Shown piece after piece: positions 12,982-25,446 of a DNA stretch of 64,000 nucleotides. The stretch spans positions 13,203,001 to 13,267,000 of the forward strand of contig NC_079875.1 in assembly GCF_029227915.1 (NCBI RefSeq). Reading direction: 5' to 3'. How positions within the stretch are numbered: the first letter of the stretch is position 1; each line of letters starts with the position of its first letter. The translations under genes were made by a program, and so were the position numbers. Origin of the DNA: Hydractinia symbiolongicarpus (lineage: Eukaryota; Cnidaria; Hydrozoa; Anthoathecata; Hydractiniidae). Under the pieces are notes generated by a model. The model was not told the DNA's origin. It searched no databases and saw only the letters and a list, made by a program, of their open reading frames with translations.

Positions 12982-15900
12982 TTATTTGACAAATTTCAAA
13001 TAATCTTCAACATCTTCTTTTGAACCGATAAAAATAGGGGCGCGGTCGTGACAATCTGCGGGAATGATATCCAGGATCCGTTGTTTACCATCGGTTGCCA
13101 TGCCACCGGCTTGCTCGACAATGTGAGCCATAGGATTACATTCGTACAGTAAACGTAACTGGAAAAGAAAAAAAGGTTATTTCTTCGCAGACGACAGAAT
13201 GAAAAATGTTCTCAAAAAAAACAGTATTTACGGAAATGCTAAAAAACTACATGAATGATGAAAAATATTTAAGAACACTAAAACTTTACGGTAATTTTTG
13301 AAAGTCTTTAGCATTGTACTAGAAAATGTTCTTTGATAAAACGACGTTAAGTAACCATATGAAACGCGTTTACCGCCTTAAGTACAAAAACTTTATAATA
13401 AACACCCAAGGTATGCTGTCAAAAATAAATTAACGCCCATTGGAAATGACAGAGTGACAGAGAACTGTTGTAGTTGCAAACCCCTTTTTATTTATTCCAA
13501 AATATATGGAAATCGTAACGTTACTTCAATTATTCAATATCAAAAATTGTTCGTACATCACTTTTTTTTCTATTTGTAATGCATCATCCCAGTTTTTAAT
13601 ATATTTAATTTTTAAAAGTCACTAAAACAATGAAAAGAGAGCTAACTCCCACAACACCCCTTAAAATAAACGCCCCTTTTCAGAGTCGCCACAGATTTGA
13701 CAATTTTAGGATAATTTAGGAGGTCTTAAAATGAAAATATAGAAATAAACAATAAAAAACGTATAAGGTTTTGACAAAATTTTGGAGGAAATGAACAGAA
13801 CTATTAGAAAAAAATCTCTCAGGATAATTTTACAGGGGGAGATTTTAGTGAGAGCTTTGAATTTGAGATTATTTAGGATACTTTAGGTGTGGCCATCCTT
13901 GTCCTGAATAAACGCTTTTCCTAAATAATTGCAAGTAAAATTCTATTTCCTTTTAATAAAAGAACCTGTCATTTGATCGTCAAGTTTTATATCTGTACTA
14001 TATATATCTATACACCTTAAACTTCTTGTTCTCCTAAAAATTTTAGGTCAAAAAAAAATTCAGGGTATGTAAGGACACACAAGGCAGTCTCAGCGTTAGG
14101 ATTCACAGCAACAAGATAAAATTAAAAGCAGGATCAAAAATGAAAGTTGTTAGATCAAACATAAATAGATACAAAGAGTTAAAAAATTTTACAAAACACA
14201 TTGGCGTAACAGTAGTATTTTTATCACTTCACCTCAAGCTAAAAATATTTTAATTGGTTTTAAATATAAATTCAAAGACCTCATTGTTCGAATTTTTAAC
14301 AATTTACCAACAATGAACAAATTCTTGCGAAATTTTTTGACGTGTTTCTGAAAATAATATTACAAGTGCACTTTAACAATAGAACACATTGAAAGTGCAG
14401 TGTTGCATACACTGAAACTCTTTTCGTATTGTATAACTTGCATAAGTATTTATCACAAATAAATGAGCAGATCGCGCTTTATCATAAATTTACAATGGCT
14501 CTGTTTAAGTGAGCCCCCTCCCTCATATAATTGAAAATGCTTGCATTTCTTCTGTAATTTATACATTTATCAAGCATTTAAAGAAAAGACATATTTCTTC
14601 GCCGTGTCATTACAACAAAGTAGCTATATATTTTGTTAAAACAAGAAAAAAATCAGCATAAAAAATAATAAAGATTAATTTTTTCCCTTAATAAATCCGA
14701 CAAGAAATGCCGGGATGAACTAAAATAGAAAACATAAACTTTAATATTACCTTCCCCTTCGGGCTAGCTTTGTTTGCAGGGTACATAAATATTCCGCCAT
14801 ATTTAATCGTGCGATGCATGTCAGCTACCATTGATCCGATATAGCGAGAACCGTATGCTTTTTTGTCTCCCTGCAAAATTGATGTTTAAATCATAAAAAA
14901 ATAGTATTTTCTTGTCAGAAACTTAGAAATGCCGTAAAGGGTAATAACTTTTTTAGGCACAAAACAGAACAAAGGTATAGCGGAATTGTACCACCGCGAA
15001 ATACAAAGTATTTTCAGACGTAAAATTTCGGAAAACTTCAATGTACCATACCAGAAGGTTCAAGGAGCTATTCCGAGACGACATGATTTTTTTAAGTTAC
15101 ATGGAAAATTAACAAACTAAGAAGTCGTCAAAACTGGCTGCTCGCTGAATTTCAAAAAAAGAAAAACTCAGTGTTTGCCAACCAAAAAAACCAAACTAAT
15201 GAAATATTCTTCTGAATACAATATATTTATTTTTTTTAATGTTAATTTTTCTTTTTAAATAGGACAGATTTAGTATTACGAAATAATTTATAAATATCAA
15301 TGAAATCACATTTACTGTATAAATGATCCGCTAAAGGGAATTTTTTTGTGTTTTTTTTTAAACGAATCTGTGGCTATACATGAGCCATGTCTTACCAGCA
15401 ATTTTCTTCTTTTTTCTAATTAGCGGTGCTAGTCTAAATGACGCGCTTATCTTAGGCTCAGCGCTTTTTAGAAGTAACGCGGTACACCAGTAATGTTGGC
15501 ATTTAACGCCGCACTTCCTTGCGCTAAGCAAAAGATTAAATCTAATGAGTTACAAACAACAAAACAAAACTTCATTCAAAGAAGAATTGTACTGCCACAG
15601 CGTCCGGTTCGCCAAAACACCTTGCACATATAAACATGATTAAGAAACTAATAATAAAAATTACAGGGCGCCTAACTAGTTAAGAACTAATCCTTACACT
15701 TACAGAGTGCACAGCTGGTCAAAAACTAACACTTACACTTCAAGACTGCACAACTAGTCAAAAACCAATACTTACACTCACAGGGCTTACAACTAGTCAA
15801 AAACTAATACTTACACTTACAGCTAGTGAACCGTTATTTAAAATTAACACTTACGCTTGGAAATTTAATAGATTGAAGATAATTCTTCAGTGGTTCCTCA

Positions 15901-18900
15901 AACTGAGAACTGTAACCTTCATTCAAACTGTAAATTTTTCCACGTGGTTTGATCTTCATGTCAGGTTCGGTTAGTAAGAATTCACCAATCGACTTTAAAT
16001 AAAAAAATTGTTTCAAATATTTTATATTTTGACAATAGTAAAAACTGGTCTGTGATAAATGTCACATGACGCTACCATCTTGACCGGAAGTTGTTTAAGC
16101 TTAATTCTAACAAAGACATTTCTACCTACAGCTTCAATTTAACTTTAAGACTTCATTCCCTTAAAAAGTTATAAACACATTTTGAAAAGGCATAAGCATT
16201 TTCAAACTTACCAAGAGACAGTTAGACTCACAGGCTCAACAGTTTTTACTAACAAAAGCAATCTTAAAATTCCGAGAACTTCTTGGGCTATGGGTCATTC
16301 AGTAACATAAAAATCACCAAAACTAAAAAAAGTACAAACAGGTTGAGCCTTACCGGATCCAAAGTAAATCCATTGACACCATTTCCAGTGGTGAGAACCA
16401 CCATGGTCGCACTTCCATACAAAGCATATCCTGAAGCTACAAAATCTTTTCCTGGTTGTAAAACATCTGCCTTAGTCACTGGTCCACTGGTTGTCTAAAA
16501 AAATTAAATTACATTCCATAATTTAAAATTTTTATAAATCTAACAATATGAGTGTGAAAAATGAAAAAAAAAATCCTTAAAAACCCATAACTCCACACAT
16601 AAATTAGTGAATTGGAGAGCCGAATTTTTAAAAATTTTACCTACACAAAATTAATAGCATTGTTTTATGTAGCATACAGGAGGATGTCAGATTTGTTTAT
16701 AGTTAAAATTTAAAAGAATACTGAGTTTTGTTGACGTGAGAATGCCCCAGTTCTAAATTTTTCAGCCCATTCCAAGGCATGGGGCAGATTTTTTCATAAC
16801 ATAGGCATTTTGGGGAGTGAATTTGATGTATTATGGGCGTAATATACTTAGCCTGCATCCCTGCCTAGCAGCTGCAGAGCATAGGCCGAGTGGTGCTGTT
16901 TGGCCATTCCGAGAAAAAGCTAAAAGGGGAGGGGTGGGGGTAATTTTACCACTACCATTACATTTAAGGAAGGACAAATGTTATGACTATGAAACTTGAC
17001 ACATTATCTAACCAAAATAAAAGGAGTGATAACAATTGTTAACCTCATTTTTTGTTAAAAATGTTTTTTCCAAACACCGGAGATCTGTTCAATTTTTGCC
17101 AAATTTCAAGAATAGGTATAATTAGATCAGAGAAGATGTTTCTTTATATAAAAAAAATCTATGTTAGAATTGTTTTAACGAGGAAAAACATTTTAAAAAA
17201 AATCTAATTCTAAAATTTTCCCAACCAGCTTGGAAAAAATGTAAAAAAATTCACTTTTGTTCTAGTAACAGGAATAAAAGTTTCATCATTTTGTAACAGA
17301 AAAAAAGGAAAAGTTATAGAATTTTTAGCCTATACAAGAGGTATATATATATATATTAAAAATGGGCTAACTGTTATTGAAAATAAAATAATTTGTCAAA
17401 ATTCCCCCCCCTCTTTAGTCTTTTTTTTTGGGGGGGGGAGGACCCCCAAAATTACCCCACCCCCAAAGAAATTAAAGCAGTCGTTCTTATCCATACCTTT
17501 CTGGAAATGGAAAATATTGATCCAATGGAAACCAAGCAATCAATATTTGATGATCCATCCAGGGGATCAAAGTAGACAATATACTTTCCTTGTTTGTCAG
17601 TTTCAACCTCAATAATGTTCTCGTTCTCTTCTGAGACCATAGCACACACTGTGTATGAGGATCGCAACATGTTGACAAACAGCTCATTCGACAGGACGTC
17701 CAGTTTTTGCACTTTGTCTCCTGTTGTATTTTCGTGTCCAGCTACACCAAACCTTAACAAAAATCATTTTTTTACAGTAACGAAACTTTAAAATAATCAT
17801 TCACAGTAGCTATATAGCATAATAAACGCTCCAATATAAAATAATTTTTACACAAGTGTGGGTAACAGAGGAATAAGGGCCAATTATGTTTGAAAGTTTC
17901 GTCCCTGACTTTATCATCCAATAGTGTCATTAGTAACAACTTACAGAGACACAAGTTTACTGAGATGCAAGCTTACCAAGACATAAGTTTACCGAGACAC
18001 AAGTTATGTAAACACATGTTTTTTGCTTAAAACACACATGACTAAAAGGATTATCACGTTATTTGATTTTAGAGGAGAGCAATCATCCAACATAGGGTCA
18101 GCTTGTTATAAGAAAGCTAATGTATGCAAGCAAAATAAGCTTCAAATAAATAAGAGTTTGAAAATGGCTAAATAGTAGTTACAATAAATTGTCCACTAAA
18201 ATGTTACATAATCTATTTTTTGTCAGACTTGCAAGCATTGGGTACAAAGGAAGTGCAGTAGTATTAGTGGAAGGTTAAGAGCTGAGATTCAGTTTGTATG
18301 CAAGCGTTCCAAAGGTGAGATTATAGATAATGAAGTATTTCCAGCTTCAATGATGTACAACAGTGGCTCGTTAGAGATAGTTGAGAACTTCTGTTACTTA
18401 GGTGATGGCAGTGAAGGGGGTGTTGGAAGAAGTGTTACTTGCAGGATAGGTTCTGCTTGGAAAAAGTTCAGAGAGTTATTTCCATTGTTGACTAGCAGAG
18501 TCTTGTCAATTGAGTTAAAAGGTAGGTTGTATAAGGCCTGTGTAAGAAGTGTTATGTTGTATGGTAGTGAGACATGGGAAGTGAAGCAGGAAGATCTTGA
18601 CCGTTTAGAAAGGAATGATATGAGAATGGTTAGGTGGATGTGCAACGCCAGTCTGAGAGACAGAAAGAGTTCAGATTAGCTAAGAAGCAGGCTAAGTATC
18701 CGTAGAATTAAAGATGTTATCCAGATAAGAAAATTGAATTGGCTGGGGCATTTGGAAAGAGTGGAGGGGATAAGAAAGTGTAGAGACTTGATAGTTCCTG
18801 GGGCAAAGCCCAGAGCCAGACCGAGAAAGACTTGGCAGGAGGTTATAAGGACAGACTTGATGCAGAGGAAGTTGAGTTTGAGAATCTAACACAGTCTAGA

Positions 18901-20472
18901 TCAGATTGAAAGAGGGTCATTAATATACCCCGTCCAACCCATGCTAGCATGGAAAACGGACGTTAAGCCGAGAATGATGATAATGAGCAAGTCTATTTTT
19001 AGTGTCAGACACAACACTTTACACCACTATATAAAAATAGTGTGTTATTAAACAAGAAACAGGAAAGCACTACACTTTAAAACAGGGAGAAATAGTAAAA
19101 GCTGGAAATAAAAATTGCTATACGTATGTAGCAAAACAATTTACGCCTTCCCTGCACAACCTTATTTTAAGTACATTGATGTATATACATCTTTTTTACA
19201 GCCTTTTTTATCCAAAAGCATTTCTTAACAATGACCATAAAGTACTTGTTTCCCTTTTTTCAGCTAATTGCTTTAGTTTCTTCTCTGTTCAATTTGATTC
19301 ATGAAAACAGTATTTCCTCTAATATAAGACCCGTCTTCTTTTACTTGAAGACACCTCTAAGAGGGGGGCAATTAGAAGGAGGCTAGTATAAAAGGGGTCT
19401 ATCATACCTAGAATGAGGTTTCAGAGATTTGAAAACAAACGACATCACAAACTCTTTCTCCTGTAACTTTTCCTTTTCTATAAAAAATTGTTTACTCAAT
19501 ATCAATGTCTTAGTCAATTTTCGAGTTCACGTCATTTGTCAGTTCTTCTGGCACAAAGTTTTTGATGCCAGCGTTCTCAGTGAGTTTGAAAGGATTGCCA
19601 AGCATGGTTTGTCAGCCTTAAAGTAGTGGATTTTGTCATCATCTGTGCCATCCACCAGTAGTGCCAGTGCTCAGTATTTAAAGGAATTGACAATGATTTG
19701 CTTTGATAGTTATTTCCACAATAACAAATTCCACTTAAAAACCTGTCTTCTTGTAGTAGGGTGCATATTTCCAGCTTCGGTAGGTTAAATCTCTCCATTA
19801 GCTAACCAGTTGACTGATTCTTCAGTACATTTAGCTTCAATAGGTTTGTTTCAACAAGGGTCTGGCACTTATAAATATTGTTAAAGTCACCAGAAATAAC
19901 AGCTCTATTTTGATTTTGTTCAAAGCCTAATTTAACTCTGTCTACCATATGGCATTCAAAGAAATCCCAAAGTCTGACTTAAACAACTGTGTTTCTTTCA
20001 GTTAAATATGCTCATTGTACATTTATTTCAAATATATATGATCATACATGTTTCTCTGACAAAAGTATGACAATTATATACTTTGAAAACACTACATTTA
20101 TTTCCACAATCCTCTATTGGTCAAGAAAAATAATTTTCATGAAAGAGCTTATCATGTTAGTATGCAAAAATAGGATATCTACCAAATTTATAAAACAATT
20201 TTGACATATATTTGCCATAAACTAATTACATCATGGGTAGTCATGTGCAAGTACAATTGCAACCAATGGCCAGGTGTAAACAGAACACAATTAAAGTACA
20301 GTACTTACATTTTTGTCATACCAGCCCTTCTGACAGCAGAGGAAATAGCTTTTACTGCTGTCATAATGGAGTTTAACAAATGTGTAAGATCCCCAGATGC
20401 ATTGGGATGGTTCCTTTGCTCTTGAAGGATAAACCGGTTTAAGGTTAAACAATTGGTATCAATAGAAGACAT
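12982..20472 (-). CDS. FBP1: Fructose-1,6-bisphosphatase, complete six-exon gene
   Basis: Hydrolyses fructose 1,6-bisphosphate to fructose 6-phosphate in gluconeogenesis; cytosolic. Exons 5' to 3': 20309-20472, 17497-17752, 16354-16494, 15855-15992, 14751-14870, 12982-13158. Together they give 996 nt (331 aa plus stop); animal FBPases are about 338 aa. All splice sites are GT/AG and in phase. Metal and catalytic residues are present: E96/E97 in VSEEN, D117 and D120 in [11 protein letters not shown], and E279 in LLYEC. The substrate-binding stretches [18 protein letters not shown] and FMYPANK are intact. The AMP-inhibition site is largely kept (G27-D28-L29-T30, K111-Y112, R139), with Asp where vertebrates have Glu, so allosteric control is likely. 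The ATG at 20472 gives an N-terminus aligned with the family. Intron 1 contains LINE fragments. Confidence 0.97.
15676..15830. repeat. 39-bp tandem repeat in an FBPase intron
   Basis: About four units marked by CTAGT or CTGGT at 15676, 15715, 15754 and 15793, each followed by a CAAAAACTAAYACTTACACT-like block. The spacing is an even 39 bp. The repeat stops about 20 bp before the donor of exon 15855-15992 and carries several CTTACA donor-like strings on the minus strand. Confidence 0.8.
17340..17460. repeat. AT microsatellite followed by C- and G-runs in an FBPase intron
   Basis: A TATATA run at 17342-17357 is followed by a poly-C stretch, a T-run and a poly-G stretch up to about 17440, then more C-rich DNA. 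The tract ends about 40 bp from the donor of the FBPase exon at 17497. Confidence 0.7.
17947..18015. repeat. 16-bp tandem repeat
   Basis: Four imperfect units of the form AGACACAAGTTTACYG, starting near 17947, 17963, 17979 and 17995. It lies in FBPase intron 1. Confidence 0.75.
18226..18990 (+). mobile_element. 3' end of a non-LTR retrotransposon (LINE), inactive
   Basis: The plus-strand frame at 18350-18679 and its broken continuation read as the C-terminal part of a LINE reverse-transcriptase protein: [42 protein letters not shown], then [12 protein letters not shown] and [11 protein letters not shown] after a stop and frame changes. The element ends in an ATGATGATAATGA-type simple tail, as is usual for this group. 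It is a 5'-truncated, stop-interrupted copy inside FBPase intron 1, opposite in orientation to the host gene. The style is CR1/L2-like, but the clade is not established. Confidence 0.88.
19430..19980 (-). mobile_element. Possible decayed LINE endonuclease-region fragment
   Basis: On the minus strand the broken frames include a VISGDFN-like string preceded by a D-R-V-K-L-G-F-E-Q stretch, which recalls the apurinic endonuclease of LINE ORF2. Many stops and shifts. Low certainty; it lies in FBPase intron 1 next to the LINE tail. Confidence 0.3.
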
Positions 20473-22923
20473 TATTACGTTTCTAAAATATTTACAAAAA
20501 TTAGGTGAACATTTTTATACAAGTGAAACAGGAATAGAAAATACAATGGAGTACAAGCGTTACAGAAATAGAGACACATTTTCAAGCAAGCAGTTATTGT
20601 GCACAAGGTGTATATTTGTATTTCACAATAAGACTATTGATTAGTAAATAGAACCTGCATGATAATTTGTGCACCCCAATTTAGTATACAAACTACAAAA
20701 ATTATAATAAAATATTTAATAACTATTGTATTACCCTCATACACTGCACGAAGGCTGATGTTGGGTGGAACTTTGCAAATTTTAGCATCTGTAGGTTTGA
20801 AATGCAATTCTAGGTAATGATGACATCCTTAGCTAGAAATCGCATCTGTAATTAATTCTTATATGCTTTTATATTATTTTTTTTTTATATAATAACTAAC
20901 AGCAAGTGTCTGATGGTCTCAGGATTTTTTCAAAATGACAGAACTAGGATACCCATTTTAAAATATGACAATAGTGAACAAGAAAAAACTGTGCACACAT
21001 TCCAGTGTGATCAAGTCGATTATAAATCAATGCTTCTGTTTAGTTGCAAGCTCACAAATCATAAAGAGTGATGAAAGTTTGTGAAAATTGCTGACTTTGG
21101 TTGAAAACCGGCAAAATGTGATAACAGTTGTTTGTCACTAGCCCCTATATTCCCGTCTATAACGTATACTATATGTATTATCTGAACATCTGAATTATGT
21201 GATTTCAATTTTATTGACAACTTTATCTGTTCACTCACAAAAACTGCATGGCTTTGACATGATCTTTAGGCCTAAGTCTAGAACGTATCATATTACCAAT
21301 TTTGCTATTACTGACACTTGTGTATTTCACAAAACAGTCAGCCCAAATATCACTGGGGTATCTCACAAATGAGAAAATCTATGTGTGGTATAGGGGTATA
21401 TTTGTTATTTCAATCTATTTTAATCTTTGTAATCAGTCATTAAAAACAAAAAAACTCTCTTTTTGTTGCTACGATGCTCTCCTGCACAGATCATCTTTGT
21501 TAATTCGCTTCACCAAGTTTTCCTAACATTGCGCCTACAATTTTAAGCAATAAAAAAACATATTTGGCGATGTTTAAAGCAGCCATCAGCTATATCTGGG
21601 ACAAGTCCGCAAATATTAATCATAAAATAGGCTTTAGAAATAATTCTAGTAGATCTCCCATTAAAATAAACACATCACAAAATTGAGATGTAAATCAAAC
21701 AAGTAGGACCTTTTTGCTGACCTTTCATTTGCTTGTCCTCGGCAAAAGGTGTTTTAAGACCATAAAATAAACCATAAAACCAAACCATAAAATTATGTAT
21801 TAAATGGAGTTGCCAAATCGTCATGATAGTCATTTGTTTAGATAACCACATAATAAGGATGTTATTCACTAGTAGGGTCAGCATTTAAACTCCATAATAG
21901 GCAACAACTCAAGTTGCTACGCAAAAAGTATCTTCCTCAACTCACCTACCCATGCCAGAAACATTAATACATATAACTACAAAACACAAAAGCATTTACT
22001 TTACCTTGTTAATAACATTTTTTGCTTGTGTCCAACTTACTTAAATTATATACAAAACCAGGGGTAACAGAATAATAATGAATTATTGTATATAATACAA
22101 TTTTTTTTTAAAAATACCCCCATATTTTTGTAATGTAGCTAGCTATAGCTATATATGTCATGCATAGAAGGAGAAAAAGCAGGACTATATAGAAAAATAT
22201 TGGTTAATTACCCTGATGTTTGAATTTTTAGGAATATTTCTTTGTTTTACTGTAGCTAGCTATTACTTGAGTTATGGCAGACATTGTTTTTATATTTACT
22301 GCCACTGTGTGTGCACGTAGCTACATGTACACTATTTTTAACACAAAATCAAAACAATTTAACATAGAGAAACGTAAGATAAAAGCTGTCTCAAAATAGG
22401 AAGGTACAAGCCCCAAATTAAGACAAGACTGGCTAGTAGCAATATAAATAAAAAAAACCGACGACCTGAAAATTTTACCTTTTACTACCGTACAAACAAT
22501 ACACCAACTAATTTATATTTGTTGAAGTAGTAGCCAGTTTATCGCTAGCTAGCTATATCATTGTTTAAAGTGTTGAAGAATGATGAGTTGACAAGAAATT
22601 AAAGCGGAAGCGAAATTATAAAAGCATACAAGTTGCTTTTGTTTCCTTTCCTGTTTGGCACGACATCCAAAAGTAGGAATCTATAATCCCAAAATTTAAT
22701 TCTGGTTCAATGTTCAAAATTAAAAATATATATAACTAGCCATATACATGTAGCTTCTATATCTGAAAATGCAAATGCATTGTTGCACGCGCACCTCCAT
22801 GTTTTCCTTTTTTTCCGAATTTTGTCTCATTTATCCTCTGCTAAGAACTCTTCTCCCCGGAGGCTGATCTCCATATTTTGGTCGATGGCCTCTCTCAATC
22901 CGAGTGGACACAGCAAGCGACGA

Positions 22924-23664
22924 CAGTGAAACCTCCTTATAGCGGACATCCTTTATAGCGGACACCTATCTGCAACAGACATTATTCTTAAGAACGGATG
23001 AAACGACGGTCAAACTCTCATAACAAAACCTCCATGTAGCAGACACTTTTTAGCCGACACCTAAGGGACATCGTTTCAACGTCCCGATTGACATTAACCC
23101 CTGGAACTGACCTCGCTACAAAACAAATTTTTGTAAAGAAATTGTTTATATTTACTTAAGACAATGTTTTACATTATTATCTAATAGTTCTTCAATCTTT
23201 TGTATGTTATCTTTCAGCCAATTTACGGCTTTTTCAAGGCCATAAAAACGAAAATTTGCAGGGATTTCCAGCCTGTATCCCAGCCACTATAATTTCCATA
23301 GAGCAATAACGAATTTCTAAATTTTTCAATGAATCAAAATGATGAAACTTTAACTGCCCTAATTTCAGAAGTCATTGACAAAGTGGAAGATAATAAATTG
23401 TCTTCGCAAAGACAAAGCAAGTCTTGAGCTTGGTTTAGTTTTAAAAGAAAGGTAGCGTAACCTTAATATATTGTCTTCACTGCCTTTTTTCTCCCAAAAC
23501 CAGTCTCTTGATACTTACGGCCCATTTCAATACGCCCTAATAGCCCCGAGATGGTTTTTGAAGAAATTTGAGCTAATTTTAGGAAGAACTTCTATGTAGC
23601 GGATACCTCTCTATAGCGGACACTTTTTTGTGGTCCCGATGGCGTCCGCTGGGAGGTTTCACTG
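22924..23664. mobile_element. Non-autonomous TIR DNA transposon (CAGTGAAACCTCC ends)
   Basis: The 13-bp end CAGTGAAACCTCC at 22924-22936 is matched by its exact reverse complement at 23652-23664. The subterminal DNA on both sides contains repeated TATAGCGGACA-type motifs (left: 22940-22975 and 23020-23065; right: 23590-23630). There is no transposase frame. The ends resemble Tc1/mariner/pogo-type TIRs. No convincing target-site duplication could be read. Confidence 0.75.
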
Positions 23665-24471
23665 TACTATTAAATCTCCATATGTCATAGCGAAGTAAGA
23701 TGAGGAACTAAAGTTTTAAAGTAAAAACATGGTTTTTATTTTTGTTATTCTACAGAAAAACATTTCTGTGTAATTTATTGAGCATAATGTTTATAATTTT
23801 GATTCTGATTGGCTCGTAAACATTTGTGGCGTCGAAAATCGCTAACGCGAAAGTTCAAACTGTTTAAAAAGGAGAGGCGAACAAGAAACTTTTTTGTGGC
23901 AGCCAGAAAAATAGATTTTTAGCGAGAGAAAAAGCGATTTGCGGTTTAACCAGACAACGGCGATACGTGGCTAGATTTTTGTTTGAAAGAACTGGCGTAA
24001 AGAGGCAACATGCCTGGAAATAAGGTACTTTCTCTAATTTAGTGTGTCCTGTGTTTAAGTCAGTGGAAAGTTAATAATTAGTTTGCATCTCTTTCTATAA
24101 ATACTTTTAATGCAGACAGACTCTAAATAATAAAGCAATAAGCGAACACCTTTGTCGCTGCCGCTTGAAATATATAATCACGCTCTGGGCTCAACAAAAC
24201 ATTTCTCACAGAAATATTGATGAAAAGTCTATTATGAGTTTTCCATTTTCGCAACTTTTTAGAGGTGTTTTCAAGAAATATATTTGCAGGACTAGTTGCC
24301 ACCCTGGTTATAAGCTACTGGTTAAAAATGTAACACATAAAATGACAATATAAAAGATCAAATTTTTGCGTGAAACTTTCACTGGCTAGCTAGCTATTTA
24401 TAGCTAAAACTAGCACCTAAGTTACAAAAAAAAGACTGGCTACGTATATAAGTTTCAGATTTACATGTAGC

Positions 24472-24736
24472 TTAAACATAAAAATATTTCAAATTAAATT
24501 TCTTTCCAGTATCTCCTACTATACCGTAAGACAGCTTTCTCAAGATGCTCAGTGCATCACGAATCCAATTAGGTCCACACAAACGATAAGTCAAATTAAA
24601 AACGTCTAGCAAGCATTTGTTATGCTTGCTAGTAATCCAGTCATAAAGATACCCCACATATGGTGGAGTATTTTCATCACGTGACCAGACAGGTCCATTT
24701 TGGGACGAGAATGGCTTCCGAAGGACAATTATGAAT
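24472..24736 (-). CDS. Unidentified open frame, possibly a fossil coding fragment
   Basis: An uninterrupted minus-strand frame of about 88 codons with coding-like composition (WSRDENTPPYVGYLYDW, then LCGPNWIRDALSILRKL). No family is recognised. There is no early ATG; the first ATG lies 61 codons before the stop. It could be a terminal exon with an unseen acceptor, a transposon fragment, or chance. Confidence 0.22.
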
Positions 24737-25446
24737 TACCCACATTAGGTAAGAACTAAAATTGGAAAATTAGAATTTATGTATATCGTAGCTAAAGAAG
24801 TAATTTAGATTTCCACGAAATAATTTATGTACATTGTTTAAGGGTTTTTTATGTTCCCTTCGTTTACCGTTTTGCGGACAGAAACTTTCACCGTTTCACG
24901 GTTTTTGGCCTTTTTCATGTAACTTTATTTCCGCGATGTCCGCAAATCATTTTAAATTTTTAAGTCTTTTAAGATTTTGAATAGCTGAGTGTAGACGACT
25001 TTTATTTGACGAACAATCCACAGTATCAAGATAAAGAAAGCTATGATCAGTTCCAACTTATCTTATGTATAATGTATTTACTTATATCATATGGTTTGGA
25101 GAGAATGAATGTTCAAAACTAAAGTTAGCGAGCCAGAAGAAAAAAACAGAACATTTGAGCGAATAAGTCTCGCGAAAGTGAAACTATTACTGAAAAAAAA
25201 TGATCATCCATCAGAAAGTTTCTGTCCGCGAATTGTTTTGAATTATGGATCCTCGCGAAAGTTTTTGTCCCTTAACAGTTGCAATTTTAGTGAATCTTGA
25301 TAAACTAACCAACTCACAGCTTTCGTTATTTATGCGGTTTTAAATCCATTCAAAAATCGTAAATAAAAAATTAATATGGACACATAAGCAAGGTGAACAT
25401 GAAAGATGTCTCTCAAAACTAGAAAAGATTATTAAAAACAAGAAAA

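Larger units (their letters stand above)
20473..25446. other. Spacer between the FBPase 5' end and the plus-strand FIP gene
   Basis: Holds a 741-bp TIR element (22924-23664), many TAGC/GCTAGCTA-rich patches between 22130 and 24420, and an unidentified minus-strand open frame at 24472-24736. A short ATG-led stretch at 24010-24024 followed by GTACTT could be a 5' exon of an unrecognised gene, but this cannot be supported. FBPase and the FIP gene diverge from this interval, so both promoters should be here. Confidence 0.5.
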
